Notes: generated by a model not told the origin, from the letters alone. A DNA stretch of 64,000 nt from Engelhardtia mirabilis (GCF_007748095.1 NZ_CP036287.1:4650001-4714000), one strand, 5' to 3'; positions 27,300-37,279 are shown, counted from the stretch's first letter. Made by a program: numbers and translations.

Positions 27300-28259
27300 A
27301 TGGCCGTCCACTTCGTCACCCGTCGCGCCTGCGTCGCCCTCGCGGCCCTGACCCTGGTCGCCTGCGGCCCGCCCGACTCGACCGACGTCGCCGAGGCCGC
27401 CGTCGACGGCTTCCCCCTCGCGATCCCCGGCCCCGGCGGCGGCGAAGTGCTGCTCGAGCGTCCGGCCTGGCGCATCCTGCCGGGCAACGCCGGGGCACTC
27501 GACCTGCTTTCGTCCCTGATCGAGCCCGAGCGGGTGGTCGCCATCACCGTCGGCACTCGCCCCTACTCCGTCGCCCTGCGGGGCGACTTCGACGGCAGCG
27601 GCGTGCGCGAGGTCGAGTCCTTCGACCTGGAGACGATCGTCTCCCTGGAGCCCGACGTGGTCGTCTCCCACGCCTGGCAGAGCATCGACAAGGGGCCCTT
27701 CCTGCGCCGCGTCGGCATCCCGGTGTTCGAGATCCCCGACGCGGTCGACTTCGAGGGACTGTGCGACGTGATCGCCCTGCTCGGCGCCGCCGTGGGCGAG
27801 GACCAGCGCGCGTCCGCGACCATCGCCGACCTGCGCGCACGCCTCGCGACCCTGGCCGAGGTCGACCGCAGCCGCTTCGACGCGATGACCTACTCGTCCA
27901 GCGGCGCGGGCGGCTGGACGGCCGCCGAGGGCACCACCGCGGAGGCCTTCATGACCTGGGCCGGCCTGACCCCGGCCGCCACCGCGGCGGGCCTGCGCGG
28001 CCACCACCAGGTCGACCACGAGCGCCTGCTCGACATCGATCCGCGTGTGCTGATCATCGCCTCCGACGACGGCGATCCGGACGCCAGCACCACCCTCCTC
28101 GCCCTGCGCGCCGACGAGCGCCTGTCGAGCCTGCGCGCCCTGGGCGACGACGGACTGGTGATCGTCCTGCCCGACGAGCTCTTCTCGTGCACATCGCACT
28201 ACCTGGTCGAAGCCGCCGAACGCGTCGCCGCGGCCGTCGACGCCCGCTGGCGGCCCTGA
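27300..28259 (+). CDS. ABC importer substrate-binding lipoprotein, BtuF/FecB-like
   Basis: The protein has 319 residues from ATG 27300; ATG 27285 would add 5. A signal peptide ends in a lipobox, LVAC with Cys22. The mature part has the two-lobe helical-binding-protein pattern, VVAITVGTRPYS, LEPDVVVSHAW and a C-terminal lobe with VLIIASDDG. Such proteins bind metal chelates or cobalamin. Divergent to its permease and ATPase genes; the ligand cannot be told from sequence. Confidence 0.82.
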   Translation: MAVHFVTRRACVALAALTLVACGPPDSTDVAEAAVDGFPLAIPGPGGGEVLLERPAWRILPGNAGALDLLSSLIEPERVVAITVGTRPYSVALRGDFDGSGVREVESFDLETIVSLEPDVVVSHAWQSIDKGPFLRRVGIPVFEIPDAVDFEGLCDVIALLGAAVGEDQRASATIADLRARLATLAEVDRSRFDAMTYSSSGAGGWTAAEGTTAEAFMTWAGLTPAATAAGLRGHHQVDHERLLDIDPRVLIIASDDGDPDASTTLLALRADERLSSLRALGDDGLVIVLPDELFSCTSHYLVEAAERVAAAVDARWRP

Positions 28260-28328
28260 CGACGAGCGCGAGCTCGGCCCCGGCGCGATCTACCCCGCGC
28301 CTGGCTCCACTCCTCGGACTGTGCCCGC

Positions 28329-28352
28329 GGGCCGGGGGGACTGCCCCGGCCC
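28329..28352. terminator. Convergent terminator-like hairpin
   Basis: A 9-bp GC stem (GGGCCGGGG, 28329-28337, with CCCCGGCCC, 28344-28352) and a 6-base loop lie between the convergent stops at 28259 and 28400. There is no T tract, so bidirectional termination is an inference from position and stability. Confidence 0.45.
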
Positions 28353-28399
28353 CGGGGCGCTGCGACGGCGTCGGCCCGGACTGATCCCGCCGCGGGCGC

Positions 28400-30892
28400 T
28401 CAGTCCGCCTGGGCCCGTTGGCCGCGCAGCATCAGCGCGGTGGCACCCGCCTCCGTCCAGAGCGTCTTGCCGATCACCAGGCCGCCGTCCGCCTCGCGCT
28501 CCAGGTCCACCGGACCCAGTCCGCGCAGGCGTCCGTCGTCCGGGTGCAGCCCGCGCGCGCGCACGTCCAGGGCCCCGTCGCCGAGCAGCTCGCTGACGAG
28601 CTTCGGGTCGAGGCGCACGAGGCTCGTGCTGACGACTCGGTCGCGCCGCTGCTCGTCGAATCCGACCACATAGTCCGGGCAGGGGATCAGCTCGAGCAGG
28701 CCGGGAGTCTCGAAGCGCAGGGCCACTGCGCCAGCCACCTCGACGCCCTCGAACTTCACGCGGCCGCCGCGACCGTCGACCCACAGGCTCGTCGGCGTGC
28801 GGGCGTACTCGACTTCCTTGCCGCCCGCGAGCACCAGGCCCGACTCGATCTCATCCGAGATCAGCAGGCGCCCGTTGCCCGGCAGCGTGACCCGCCGCCC
28901 GCCACCGACGTCCACGGTCCAGGGCTGGGAGGTCAAGTTGGCCCACACGCGCGTGCCGTCGACCCAAGTCACGATCAGCCGCGTGTCGCCCACCCGCGGC
29001 ACGCGGCCCTGGGCCAGGTAGCCTTCGAGGGGTACGAGCCGCTCGCGCGAGTCGACGTAGCGCACCTGGTCGAGCACCATCCCCGGCGAGGTCAGGTGCG
29101 CGCGGGTGGCCGCCGTCGACCACCAATCGCGCACCACGTCGCCGGGCTGGGTGCGCGCCCACCACCAGTAGTAGCCGGCCAGCCCGTAGACGGTCCCGAC
29201 GGTCATCACCAGGTCGCGGTCCGTGGGCTCGTAGCGGCCCTCGGAGAAGTCGCGGTCGGGGAAGTGGAAGATCGCCGGGTTGCCCAGGCCCGCGTGGACG
29301 AACAGCGGGTGCAACCGGCGCAGGCGGTAGTCCGGCACGATCGGCACGTACTTGCCGAGGGTCTTGGTGCTCCCGGTCTCGCTGACCATGCCGGGCATGC
29401 CGGTGATCACGTCGACCACCCCGGCCCAATGCAGGTTGCCCATCTTCAGCGAGCCCTCCCCCGCCACCGGCGCGCCGTGCACCCGGCGCAGGATGTCGAG
29501 CACCTCGCCCCAGCTCTCGATCGCCGCCCGCAGGCTGCCCCAGTCCGGGTTGGTCGCGTCGAGGTCGACCGTCGGGAAGGTGGCCGTGATCGAGTCGGAG
29601 TAGGTACCTACGGTGTCGAAGGCGCGGTGGAACTGGGTTTCGATCAGCGGGGCCAACTTGACGGCCACCGACGGCTTGAGGCGCACGCCGCTGCCGCCGT
29701 AGAAGGGCTCGTCGCTGCCATCCCAGTTCAAGGCCGAGGCGTTCGGCATGCGCTCGTCGTTGAAGACCCAGTTGTGACCGACGCCGAAGTCCCAGCCGGC
29801 CTCGCCAGCCGCGCGCCGCACGTCGGCCATGCCCTCCATGCCGCCCCACTCCGCATTGGGCGGCATGACCTGGGTCGGATAACCCACGTCGTAGCCGTCG
29901 CGCTGCCAGTGGCGCATCCAGATCACCAGGTCGCGCAGTCCACAGGCGTTCAACAGCCGCAGGGCGTGGGCGGCCTCGTCGAAGGGTGTGAGGTTGTAGT
30001 CGAGGTAGAAGCGCTGACCGGTCCAATCCCGCGCCGGCGACGGCGGCCGGCGCTGGCTGGGCAAGACATCCAGGAGCTGATCGGACCAGGTGATCCAGAT
30101 GCGCTCACGCAGGGGCCGATACTCGCCCACCGTGCTGGGCCAATAGCGCGCGTGCTGGGAGTAGTAGAGCTCGCCGTCGAGACCACGCGTGTTGGGGTCG
30201 CGGATCTTGATCTGCGACGCGCCGGAGAGGACCGGGTCGAACCAGGCCGAGAGGAACCGGATACGTCCGTCCACCAGGCGCACCACCGCCACCGACCCGT
30301 TGTCGTGATACGGCACCTGCAGCACCTGCGCGGTGGCGCCGGCGGGCAGAAGCGAGCGCAGGCCACCCAGACTGACGTCCTTCGCGAAGCCGCCGCTGAC
30401 CTCGACCTCCATCGAGCGCCCCTGCGCCCGCCAACGAATCTGCAGGCCCTTCTCGTAGGTGACGAGGATCGCGTCACGCACCTGCTCGACCCGGTCGACC
30501 TGGCGCTTGTCCTCGCCCGGATCGATGATCGCGTTGAACAGGGGCTCGACCGCCGCGCCCTCGTCCTCGATGGTCAGTACCGCCAGGGGCGTCCCGCCCT
30601 GGGGTCGCACGCGCCAGCGGAAGGCGGCCTCGCGGTCGTCGACCGAGAACTGGCCTTCGCCGTCCTTCAGCCGCACCGAGGTGCGAATCCCCTCGCGTAC
30701 CGCTCCCGCGGGCTGCACGGCGTGCACCAGGTCGAGCAGCGAGAAGGCGCCCTCATCGGATTCGGCCAGGGCGGACTCTGGCCCCGCGGGCGGCGCTCCC
30801 CGCCCACTGCGTCCGGCCGCCGGACCCTGGGCTCCAGCGGCCGACGGGGCGGCGCAAAGGAACACGGTCGCGACAATCCAGGCCAGGCGCAT
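28400..30892 (-). CDS. Large exported glycosidase-like protein
   Basis: This 830-residue protein, started at ATG 30892, has a signal peptide ending near AAGAQ. The N-terminal 250 residues look like a beta-sandwich. The middle has barrel-like blocks: RFYLDYNLTPFDE, LRDLVIWMRHWQRDGYDVGYP, DFGVGHNWVFND and SDSITATFPTVDLD, where acidic residues sit at the ends of predicted strands. The C-terminus is another beta-domain. This resembles large secreted glycosidases of the GH101/DUF5696 kind, but I cannot confirm the family or the catalytic residues. It converges with the binding-protein gene and lies 92 bp downstream of the lipoprotein gene that follows on the same strand. Confidence 0.5.
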   Translation of the reverse strand: MRLAWIVATVFLCAAPSAAGAQGPAAGRSGRGAPPAGPESALAESDEGAFSLLDLVHAVQPAGAVREGIRTSVRLKDGEGQFSVDDREAAFRWRVRPQGGTPLAVLTIEDEGAAVEPLFNAIIDPGEDKRQVDRVEQVRDAILVTYEKGLQIRWRAQGRSMEVEVSGGFAKDVSLGGLRSLLPAGATAQVLQVPYHDNGSVAVVRLVDGRIRFLSAWFDPVLSGASQIKIRDPNTRGLDGELYYSQHARYWPSTVGEYRPLRERIWITWSDQLLDVLPSQRRPPSPARDWTGQRFYLDYNLTPFDEAAHALRLLNACGLRDLVIWMRHWQRDGYDVGYPTQVMPPNAEWGGMEGMADVRRAAGEAGWDFGVGHNWVFNDERMPNASALNWDGSDEPFYGGSGVRLKPSVAVKLAPLIETQFHRAFDTVGTYSDSITATFPTVDLDATNPDWGSLRAAIESWGEVLDILRRVHGAPVAGEGSLKMGNLHWAGVVDVITGMPGMVSETGSTKTLGKYVPIVPDYRLRRLHPLFVHAGLGNPAIFHFPDRDFSEGRYEPTDRDLVMTVGTVYGLAGYYWWWARTQPGDVVRDWWSTAATRAHLTSPGMVLDQVRYVDSRERLVPLEGYLAQGRVPRVGDTRLIVTWVDGTRVWANLTSQPWTVDVGGGRRVTLPGNGRLLISDEIESGLVLAGGKEVEYARTPTSLWVDGRGGRVKFEGVEVAGAVALRFETPGLLELIPCPDYVVGFDEQRRDRVVSTSLVRLDPKLVSELLGDGALDVRARGLHPDDGRLRGLGPVDLEREADGGLVIGKTLWTEAGATALMLRGQRAQAD

Positions 30893-30984
30893 CGCACGAT
30901 TCTCGGCCGAACGCGGCCGGCTGACAATCACGCTCGTGTCACAGCCGAGCGGGCCCTCGGAACCCGGGTCGGCGAACACGGATC

Positions 30985-32874
30985 TCAGTAGTCCCGGAAG
31001 TACCGCACGGCGGAGCCGAGGATCACGCCGTCCAGGTTGAGGTCCTTGTTGGCGCCGGCTTCGTCGCAGTACATGAGCGCCCCGTCGACCCCGTCGGTAC
31101 GAATCGAGGGTCCCGGCCCGGCGTCCAGGATCGAGGTCAACACCGGCGAGCAGGTCACCAGGGGCGTGCGCACCAGGACTCGATCGGTCGCGTCACCGTC
31201 CAGGTTCCAATCGCGCCCGTCCGCCTGCTCGCTGACGCGCACGAAGGCGCGCCCGAAGGCCACGACCACCCCACCGTCCATGGGCTCGGTCGCATAGCCC
31301 AGGCCGGAGGCGACCGAGCTGTTGTAGGTCGGGCTGTAGCGGACCCAGATCGGAATCGCGTCGGTCTGATCGGCGACGAAGAAGTCCTTCACCTGCGCGT
31401 TGCAACCGACGTTGAGGTTCAGCCCCTGCGACGATTCGAGCAGCTCCGCACGCAGTCGACCGGCCTGGGTCACCTCCATGCGCGCCAGCCCCAGCTTGAG
31501 CCCAGTGGGCCCGTCGGGGTCCAGGTGCGTCAGGTTCCAGGAGGTCGACGAGCCGGGGAAGACGCGACCGAGCCAAGGCAGGGCCAGGGGCGAGCCGCCG
31601 ACATTCACCGTGGTGTCGATGGCCGCGAACAACAGCGGCTCCACCGCTGTCAGGCCCAGGCTCTCACCGGGCACGGCCGTGTCGACGGGGTCGTAGAGGT
31701 CGGGGCCGTCGACGGCCACGGTCGGATCGTCCAGGGGCGCCCAGCGCACGACGATGTCGTCGGTGGGCCCGTCGCCGGTCAGGTCGCACCCGCCGGCGCC
31801 CAGGTCCGACTCGCGCGAGAGGGTCACCAGCCAGTTCTCCATCAACAGCAGCTTGATGGCGCCGGCGAGCTCGGTGTTGGTCGTGCTGGCGATGGTGCCC
31901 GCCTGCCACTCGAGCAGGTGCAACACGTCGTCGACCGTGTCCGTGTCAGCCGGGCAACCGGCCGGTACCGCCGCGATCGACGGGTTCAGGTTCACCGCCC
32001 CCTGCTGGGTCTCGGAGACCAGGCACAGGACGTCGAAGTTCCCGTCGGAGACTTCGCGCGCCGCGAAGGGCGCGTCGGCCGCGGGCTGGGCCAGGCCCGT
32101 GCCCACCACCAAGGGCGGCGAGGCGTCGACCTCCACCAGGGCCAGCACCGCGGTGTCGCCCCCGTCCAGGTCCCCGTTCAGGTCGCCCTGGCCCCCGGCG
32201 GCGGTCTCGTCGATCGCCAGGCGGATCAGGCCGCCCTCGCGCGCCACCAGCTGCACCCGCACCGTGCCCAGGGTCACCCCGTCGGTGTCGATCTCGACCG
32301 GCAGGTCCGGGTCCGCGATGTCGATGTAGCGCAGGTTGGTGCCGTTGACAGCGATCGGGTCCGCGTCGACCGGGTACCAAAGGCGCGTGCCGGCGGCGAC
32401 CAGGCCCAGGGGCGAGTCGGGGTCGATCAGGTCGACGAACTCGGGCTCGGACAGGGAGAAGTTCCAGTGCAGGAGCACCAGCTCGTCCATGCCGTTGCTG
32501 TTCCAGTCCTGGTTGTTCGTCTCGTCGACCACCAAGTAGACCTGGTCACCCAGGATCTCGATCTCGCGCGGCGCCGCCCCCAGGTTGCGCTGGGCGCCGT
32601 CTGAGAAGCGCAGGGCGATCGCCACCCCGTCGTCCATGTCGCCGTCGTCATTGAGGATCGTGCCGCCGGCCTGGGTCGCCTCGTCGGCCTTGAAGACCGC
32701 CAGGTTGCCGCGCACCCGCGCGCTGCCGTCGTCGACGCCGACGTAGCCCGTCGCGCGCACTTGGAAGGCGCCGTTGGAGTTGCTGCCGCTGCAGGCCGCG
32801 AGGCCCAGGACGACGAGCAGCCCAGGGAGCAGGACGCACGCCTTGGGGGTGGATTGGGTCTGCTCGGTGCTCAT
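30985..32874 (-). CDS. Lipoprotein of unknown function
   Basis: A 629-residue protein from ATG 32874 (the frame is open for another 54 codons but those look non-coding). A lipobox LAAC with Cys28 shows it is membrane-anchored. The rest is low in Cys and rich in Asp, Gly, Val and Asn (for example DDGDMDDG and NQDWNSNGMDELV), suggesting beta-rich structure with Ca2+-like loops. It may be a distant relative of propeller-type proteins. No catalytic motif. Upstream on the other strand is the radical SAM cassette, starting 124 bp away. Confidence 0.6.
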   Translation of the reverse strand: MSTEQTQSTPKACVLLPGLLVVLGLAACSGSNSNGAFQVRATGYVGVDDGSARVRGNLAVFKADEATQAGGTILNDDGDMDDGVAIALRFSDGAQRNLGAAPREIEILGDQVYLVVDETNNQDWNSNGMDELVLLHWNFSLSEPEFVDLIDPDSPLGLVAAGTRLWYPVDADPIAVNGTNLRYIDIADPDLPVEIDTDGVTLGTVRVQLVAREGGLIRLAIDETAAGGQGDLNGDLDGGDTAVLALVEVDASPPLVVGTGLAQPAADAPFAAREVSDGNFDVLCLVSETQQGAVNLNPSIAAVPAGCPADTDTVDDVLHLLEWQAGTIASTTNTELAGAIKLLLMENWLVTLSRESDLGAGGCDLTGDGPTDDIVVRWAPLDDPTVAVDGPDLYDPVDTAVPGESLGLTAVEPLLFAAIDTTVNVGGSPLALPWLGRVFPGSSTSWNLTHLDPDGPTGLKLGLARMEVTQAGRLRAELLESSQGLNLNVGCNAQVKDFFVADQTDAIPIWVRYSPTYNSSVASGLGYATEPMDGGVVVAFGRAFVRVSEQADGRDWNLDGDATDRVLVRTPLVTCSPVLTSILDAGPGPSIRTDGVDGALMYCDEAGANKDLNLDGVILGSAVRYFRDY

Positions 32875-32998
32875 CGGGCCGAGCAGTGTAGCGGCGACCC
32901 CCGGCGGAGCTGCACCGCGCTTGCGAGGCTGGGATCGGACATCGATCCGTAATCGAACGGGACTGGCCGGCGGGGGCTTCAGGCGCGACCATGCGCCG

Positions 32999-34933
32999 GT
33001 GACGTTCCTGCTCGCCTCGGCGCCCCACGCAGACACGTTCGGCTACTCCATGCCGCCCCCCGGCCTGCTGCGCCTCGGGGGGGAGCTGCGCCGACGGGGG
33101 CTGCCCGTGGGCCTCGACGACCTGGCCTTCGCCCTGGCCCGCGGGGAGCTGCCCGGGGACGCGGAGCTGGCCCGGGCCTGCGCCGACCGCCTGCTGGCGC
33201 GGAAGCCGGCCGTGGTCGGCCTGTCCGTGATGGGGGCGACCCTGCCCATCGCCCTGGCCATCGCGGACCAGCTCCGCCGGCGAGCACCCCAGGTGCCGGT
33301 GTGGCTGGGTGGTCCGGGGGTAACCGGGGTCGACGTGGCGCTGATCGAGCGCTTCTCGGCGGTCGGCCTGGTGGCCCGCGGGGAGGGCGAGCGCACCCTT
33401 CCCGAGCTGCTCGGACGCCTGGCCGAGGGCGCCGGCCCGGCCGGGGTCGCGGGGGTCACCTGGCGCGCCGCCGATGGCCGCGCGGTGCGCGAGCCCGACC
33501 GGCCGCCCCTGGCGGACCTGGACGAGGTCGCGCCCTACGCCTGGGACCTCTTGCCGTCGATCGCCGAGTACAAGGCCCTGACCGGCGAGGACGAGGGCCT
33601 GGTGCCGATCGACTCCGGGCGCGGCTGCGTCTACGACTGCTCCTTCTGCACCATCGGGCGCTATTGGAACCGTCGCTCGCGGACCCTGCCCGCGCCGCGC
33701 CTGGCCGAGGAGATCGCGGCCCTGGCCGCGATCCCGGGCGCGCGCAACGCCTACCTGTGCCACGACATCTTCGGTGCGGACCGGCGCCACGCGTTGGAGC
33801 TGTGCCGCTTGCTCGAGGAGCGTGACGCGGGCGTGCCCTGGGAGGTGCGCGCGCGCATCGATCACCTGGACGACGAGCTGGTGGGCGCCATGGCCTCGGC
33901 CGGCTGCTACCGCGTGCTGCTCGGCGTCGAGTCGGCGGACGGCTCGGTTCGCAACCGCAACGGCAAGCGCATGGAGGAGGGCTTCGACGTGGTCGAGCGC
34001 GTGGGGCGCCTGGGCGACGCGGGCATCACGCCGATCCTGTCGTTGATCTTGGGGCTGCCCGGCGAGGGTGAGGCGGAGCTGCGCGCGACCTGCGAGTTGG
34101 CCCTGGCCTGCAGCCTGCGGACCGGCGCGCAGCTCTCGTTCCACCTGGTCAATCCGCAGCCCGGTTGCGGCCTGGGCGAACAGCAGGGAGCGCGCTCGCG
34201 TCCGGTGGTGGGCATTCCGCCGGACATGGCCCTGGGCGCGGGCCTGACCGAACCCGAGCGCGAGCTGATCGAGGCGCACCCGGACCTCTTTTCGACCTGG
34301 GCGCTCTTGACCGACCTGCCGGGCGGCGTGGAGCACCTGCGACGGCTGCACGCCCTGTCCCAGGGTCTGCCGCCGCTGTTGATGCGCTACCCGCGCAGCT
34401 TCGCCCTGGTCGCCCGCCGGCGCGGGCTCGATGCCCTCGACCTGTTCGATCACCTCGTGGCGACCGGGCGCAGCTTCGAGAGCCTGGCGAGGAGTGAGCG
34501 CGACGCTCTGGTCGACGACTGCCTGGCCTGGGAACAGGCGCAGTTGCGCGCCGCGGTGCTCATCGCTGGCGACGGGCAGAGGTCCTGCGGCGCGCCGCGC
34601 CCGGCGGGCGTGCTCTTGCGCGCGCGACACGACCTCGCGGCCCTGGCCGGGGCCCTCCGCGCCGGCGGACCGATCGATCCCGTCACGCGAGCCTGCGATT
34701 ACTTGGTCGCGGCCGACGAGCGCGGGACGCGAACCCTGGCCGTGTCCGCCGACGTTGCGGATCTCCTGGGCGAGCTCGACGGCCGCGACGTCGAGGCCCT
34801 CGAGGCGCAGCGCGCAGGCTTCGGCCGCGCGCTCGAAGCCCTGGCCGCCAAGGGCCTGGTGCGACTGCCCACGAACATCGACGCCGCCCTGGCGACGTCC
34901 AGCGAAACCGGAAGACCGAAGAGCAACCGATGA
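32999..34933 (+). CDS. B12-binding radical SAM protein 1 (candidate RiPP maturase)
   Basis: This 644-residue protein begins with a cobalamin-binding-type Rossmann domain (about 1-170: VVGLSVMGA, then GGPGVTG). A radical SAM barrel follows, with C210-x3-C214-x2-C217 in RGCVYDCSFC, the standard 4Fe-4S motif. Residues 566-623 form a beta-hairpin plus helices ending GLVRL, with the pattern of PqqD-like peptide-recognition domains (inference). The start is GTG at 32999. Its stop overlaps the next ATG by 4 bp (ATGA), so the two radical SAM genes are coupled. The family often methylates or otherwise changes unactivated carbons. The peptide gene at 37285 is a candidate substrate. Confidence 0.85.
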   Translation: MTFLLASAPHADTFGYSMPPPGLLRLGGELRRRGLPVGLDDLAFALARGELPGDAELARACADRLLARKPAVVGLSVMGATLPIALAIADQLRRRAPQVPVWLGGPGVTGVDVALIERFSAVGLVARGEGERTLPELLGRLAEGAGPAGVAGVTWRAADGRAVREPDRPPLADLDEVAPYAWDLLPSIAEYKALTGEDEGLVPIDSGRGCVYDCSFCTIGRYWNRRSRTLPAPRLAEEIAALAAIPGARNAYLCHDIFGADRRHALELCRLLEERDAGVPWEVRARIDHLDDELVGAMASAGCYRVLLGVESADGSVRNRNGKRMEEGFDVVERVGRLGDAGITPILSLILGLPGEGEAELRATCELALACSLRTGAQLSFHLVNPQPGCGLGEQQGARSRPVVGIPPDMALGAGLTEPERELIEAHPDLFSTWALLTDLPGGVEHLRRLHALSQGLPPLLMRYPRSFALVARRRGLDALDLFDHLVATGRSFESLARSERDALVDDCLAWEQAQLRAAVLIAGDGQRSCGAPRPAGVLLRARHDLAALAGALRAGGPIDPVTRACDYLVAADERGTRTLAVSADVADLLGELDGRDVEALEAQRAGFGRALEALAAKGLVRLPTNIDAALATSSETGRPKSNR

Positions 34934-37260
34934 TCCGCCAGGCCGACTTCCCCGTCTCGCTCGTGTTCCCGCCCCAGGGGCACTTCACCCAGCCCTACCT
35001 GGCCCTGCCCTGCCTCAAGGCGCACTTGGCTTCGGAGGGCTTCGGCGACGTGGAGCTGATCGACGCCAGCATCGAGGCCTACGACCGCTTCCTCTCCGCC
35101 GACTACCTGGCGGCCGCGGCCGAGCGCGTGGACCGGCGCCTCGCTCTCTCGAGCTTCGAGGGGCGCGAGCAACTGGCCTTCGAGGACCTCGAGGCCTTCC
35201 GCGCCGCGGCCGAAAGCGCGGTCAGCGCCGCCAGCCTGATCGACGAGGTCGAGGACGCGAAGGCGGTCGTGCGCGGCGAGGCCTTCTGGGACGCGGACCG
35301 CTACGTACCGGCGGTGCGCACCCTCTACCACGGCCTGCGCCTGGTGTCGGCGTCCTGGTTCCCCAGCCAGCTCACGCCCCACAACTTCACCATGCGCTAC
35401 GCCAACGACCACTCGGACCAGGTGCTGGCCGCGACGTTGGACGAGGCGGAGAACCCCTTCATCGAGCACTTCCGCGCCACGCTGCTGCCCCGCCTGGTCG
35501 CGCGTCGGCCGCGGGTCGTGGGCCTGTCGGTGATCTACGGCAGCCAGTTGATCCCGGCCCTGACCCTGGGGCGGATGATCAAGCAGGCCCTGCCCGATTG
35601 CCACGTGACCGCCGGCGGCGGGTTCCTGGCCTACATCGGCGAGAAGCTGATGGGGGCGCCCGGGATCGGCGCCTGCCTGGACTCGATCATCTTTCACGAG
35701 GGCGAGGCGCCCCTGGCGGCGCTCTGTCACGCCCTGCGCGAACAGCCGCCGGGGACGGCGGTGGACCTCTCCGAGATCGGGTCGCTCCTGTGGTTCGATC
35801 GTCGCGACGGAGCGGCGCACCCGGTTCGCAACGCCCCCGCCCACCCGATCAAGCTGGACGAGGCGCCGATCCCCGACTTCGACGGCCTGCCCTTCGAGAA
35901 GTACTTCAGCCCCGAGGTCGTGATCCCCTACGACATCAACCGCGGCTGCTACTACGGCGAGTGTGCCTTCTGCACCCTGCCCACGGTGATCGGCCCCGGC
36001 TACCGCACGCGCTCGGCGGCGCACATCGTCGACCACGTGCTGGCGCTCAAGGAGCGTTACGGCGTGCGGCACTTCAACTTCATCACCGACTGCATGCCGC
36101 CGGGGATGATCGCCGACCTGCCGACGGAGCTGATCGAACGCGAGGCGGACATCCGCTGGTGGTGCGATGCGCGCGTCGAGCCCAAGGCCTACGACCGCGA
36201 GGGGGCCGAGCGCCTGTACGAGTCGGGCTGCCGCAAGTTGCTGTTCGGCTTCGAGACCGCCACGCCGCGCCTGCTCAAGATGATGCAGAAGGGGCAGAGC
36301 CTGAAGTCGACGGTCCAGGTGGCCGAGAACTGCGCCGCCGCCGGCATCAGCGTCACCTTCTACGCGATGGTCGGGTTCCCCTCCGAGACCCGCGAGGAGG
36401 CCCGCGCGACCCTCGACTTCCTGCGCCAGCACGCGGGCACCGTGCGCGAGGTTTCGCTGCAAACCTTCCACATCGACGAGGTGGCCCTGACCTACCGCGA
36501 CCCCGAACGCTTCGGCATCCGCATCCTCGACGAGCCCGGCGCCGACCTGCAGCTCTACCACGACTACGAGTCCGAGTCGGGCATGACCCAGAACGAGGCG
36601 GCCGAGATGTTCGACGAGATGATGAGCGGCCTGCGCGCCAGCCTGCCGCTGTTCTCGGGCGACAACATCTTCTGGTTCATGCAGAAGAGCCACTACTTCC
36701 TGCACCTGGCGCGCGACGTCAAGCCCGACGCCTTCGAGCGTGCCTGCGCCGAGCGCACCGCGCGCCGCGCGGCCGGCAGCGCCGACCCGAGCCTGCGCGT
36801 GGTCGACTCCCTCGAGCTGGTGGAGCTGCCCTTCCGCTACGGCGAGGTGATCGAGACCCTCGGCCACCCCCTGGCCCGCGCCGTGCGCCCCGACTTCCTC
36901 ACCGGCCGCTTCGTCGCCGGCGCGCGGGACGAGGCGGCGGCGGTGTTGGGATCGATCGCCCCGCGGCCGAGCGTGCTGGCCTACGCCGGCGGCGGCGCGA
37001 CAGAGTTCGTGGGCCTGACCGCTGACGGCGCACGGGTGCTGGAAGCCATCGCCGAGGCCGGCGACTACGGCGCCCTGCGCGCGTCGCTGCAAGACCAGGG
37101 CGAAGCCGCCCTGGCCAAGCTCGACGCCTTTGCGACCGAGCTCAACCGCCTCGGCCTCTTGCGCGTGCCCACCGCCGATCCCAGCGAGCTGAGCCCCGCC
37201 CCGGGCACCCCACGCCGATCGAGCGCCACGCCCTCCAACGCCCACTCCCCCCGCCCCTGA
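34930..37260 (+). CDS. B12-binding radical SAM protein 2 (candidate RiPP maturase)
   Basis: A 776-residue protein. The N-terminal region (about 1-280) includes an LVFPPQGHFTQPYLALP start and a cobalamin-type strand-loop (RVVGLSVIYG). The radical SAM site is spaced unusually: Cys340-x4-Cys345-x2-Cys348 (RGCYYGECAFC). A 'DFDGLPFEKYFSPEVV' segment precedes it. A PqqD-like C-terminal module (681-746, ending LGLLRV) mirrors the one in protein 1. The last 30 residues are Pro/Ser-rich and probably disordered. The gene is 24 bp upstream of the 57-codon peptide gene. It likely modifies that peptide or works with protein 1 in turn; inference from context and domain order. Confidence 0.82.
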   Translation: MIRQADFPVSLVFPPQGHFTQPYLALPCLKAHLASEGFGDVELIDASIEAYDRFLSADYLAAAAERVDRRLALSSFEGREQLAFEDLEAFRAAAESAVSAASLIDEVEDAKAVVRGEAFWDADRYVPAVRTLYHGLRLVSASWFPSQLTPHNFTMRYANDHSDQVLAATLDEAENPFIEHFRATLLPRLVARRPRVVGLSVIYGSQLIPALTLGRMIKQALPDCHVTAGGGFLAYIGEKLMGAPGIGACLDSIIFHEGEAPLAALCHALREQPPGTAVDLSEIGSLLWFDRRDGAAHPVRNAPAHPIKLDEAPIPDFDGLPFEKYFSPEVVIPYDINRGCYYGECAFCTLPTVIGPGYRTRSAAHIVDHVLALKERYGVRHFNFITDCMPPGMIADLPTELIEREADIRWWCDARVEPKAYDREGAERLYESGCRKLLFGFETATPRLLKMMQKGQSLKSTVQVAENCAAAGISVTFYAMVGFPSETREEARATLDFLRQHAGTVREVSLQTFHIDEVALTYRDPERFGIRILDEPGADLQLYHDYESESGMTQNEAAEMFDEMMSGLRASLPLFSGDNIFWFMQKSHYFLHLARDVKPDAFERACAERTARRAAGSADPSLRVVDSLELVELPFRYGEVIETLGHPLARAVRPDFLTGRFVAGARDEAAAVLGSIAPRPSVLAYAGGGATEFVGLTADGARVLEAIAEAGDYGALRASLQDQGEAALAKLDAFATELNRLGLLRVPTADPSELSPAPGTPRRSSATPSNAHSPRP

Positions 37261-37274
37261 CCCCCAACACCCCC

Positions 37275-37279
37275 GAAGG
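37275..37279 (+). promoter_or_regulatory. Shine-Dalgarno of the peptide gene
   Basis: GAAGG at 37275-37279 lies 5 bases before the ATG at 37285. It supports translation of this short gene, which would be missed by a length cut-off. Confidence 0.55.

Noticed and set aside
28418..30991. Long plus-strand open frame over the glycosidase-like gene
   Set aside because: The minus strand carries a signal peptide and strand-like motifs; the plus-strand product is His/Gln/Arg-rich with no domain.
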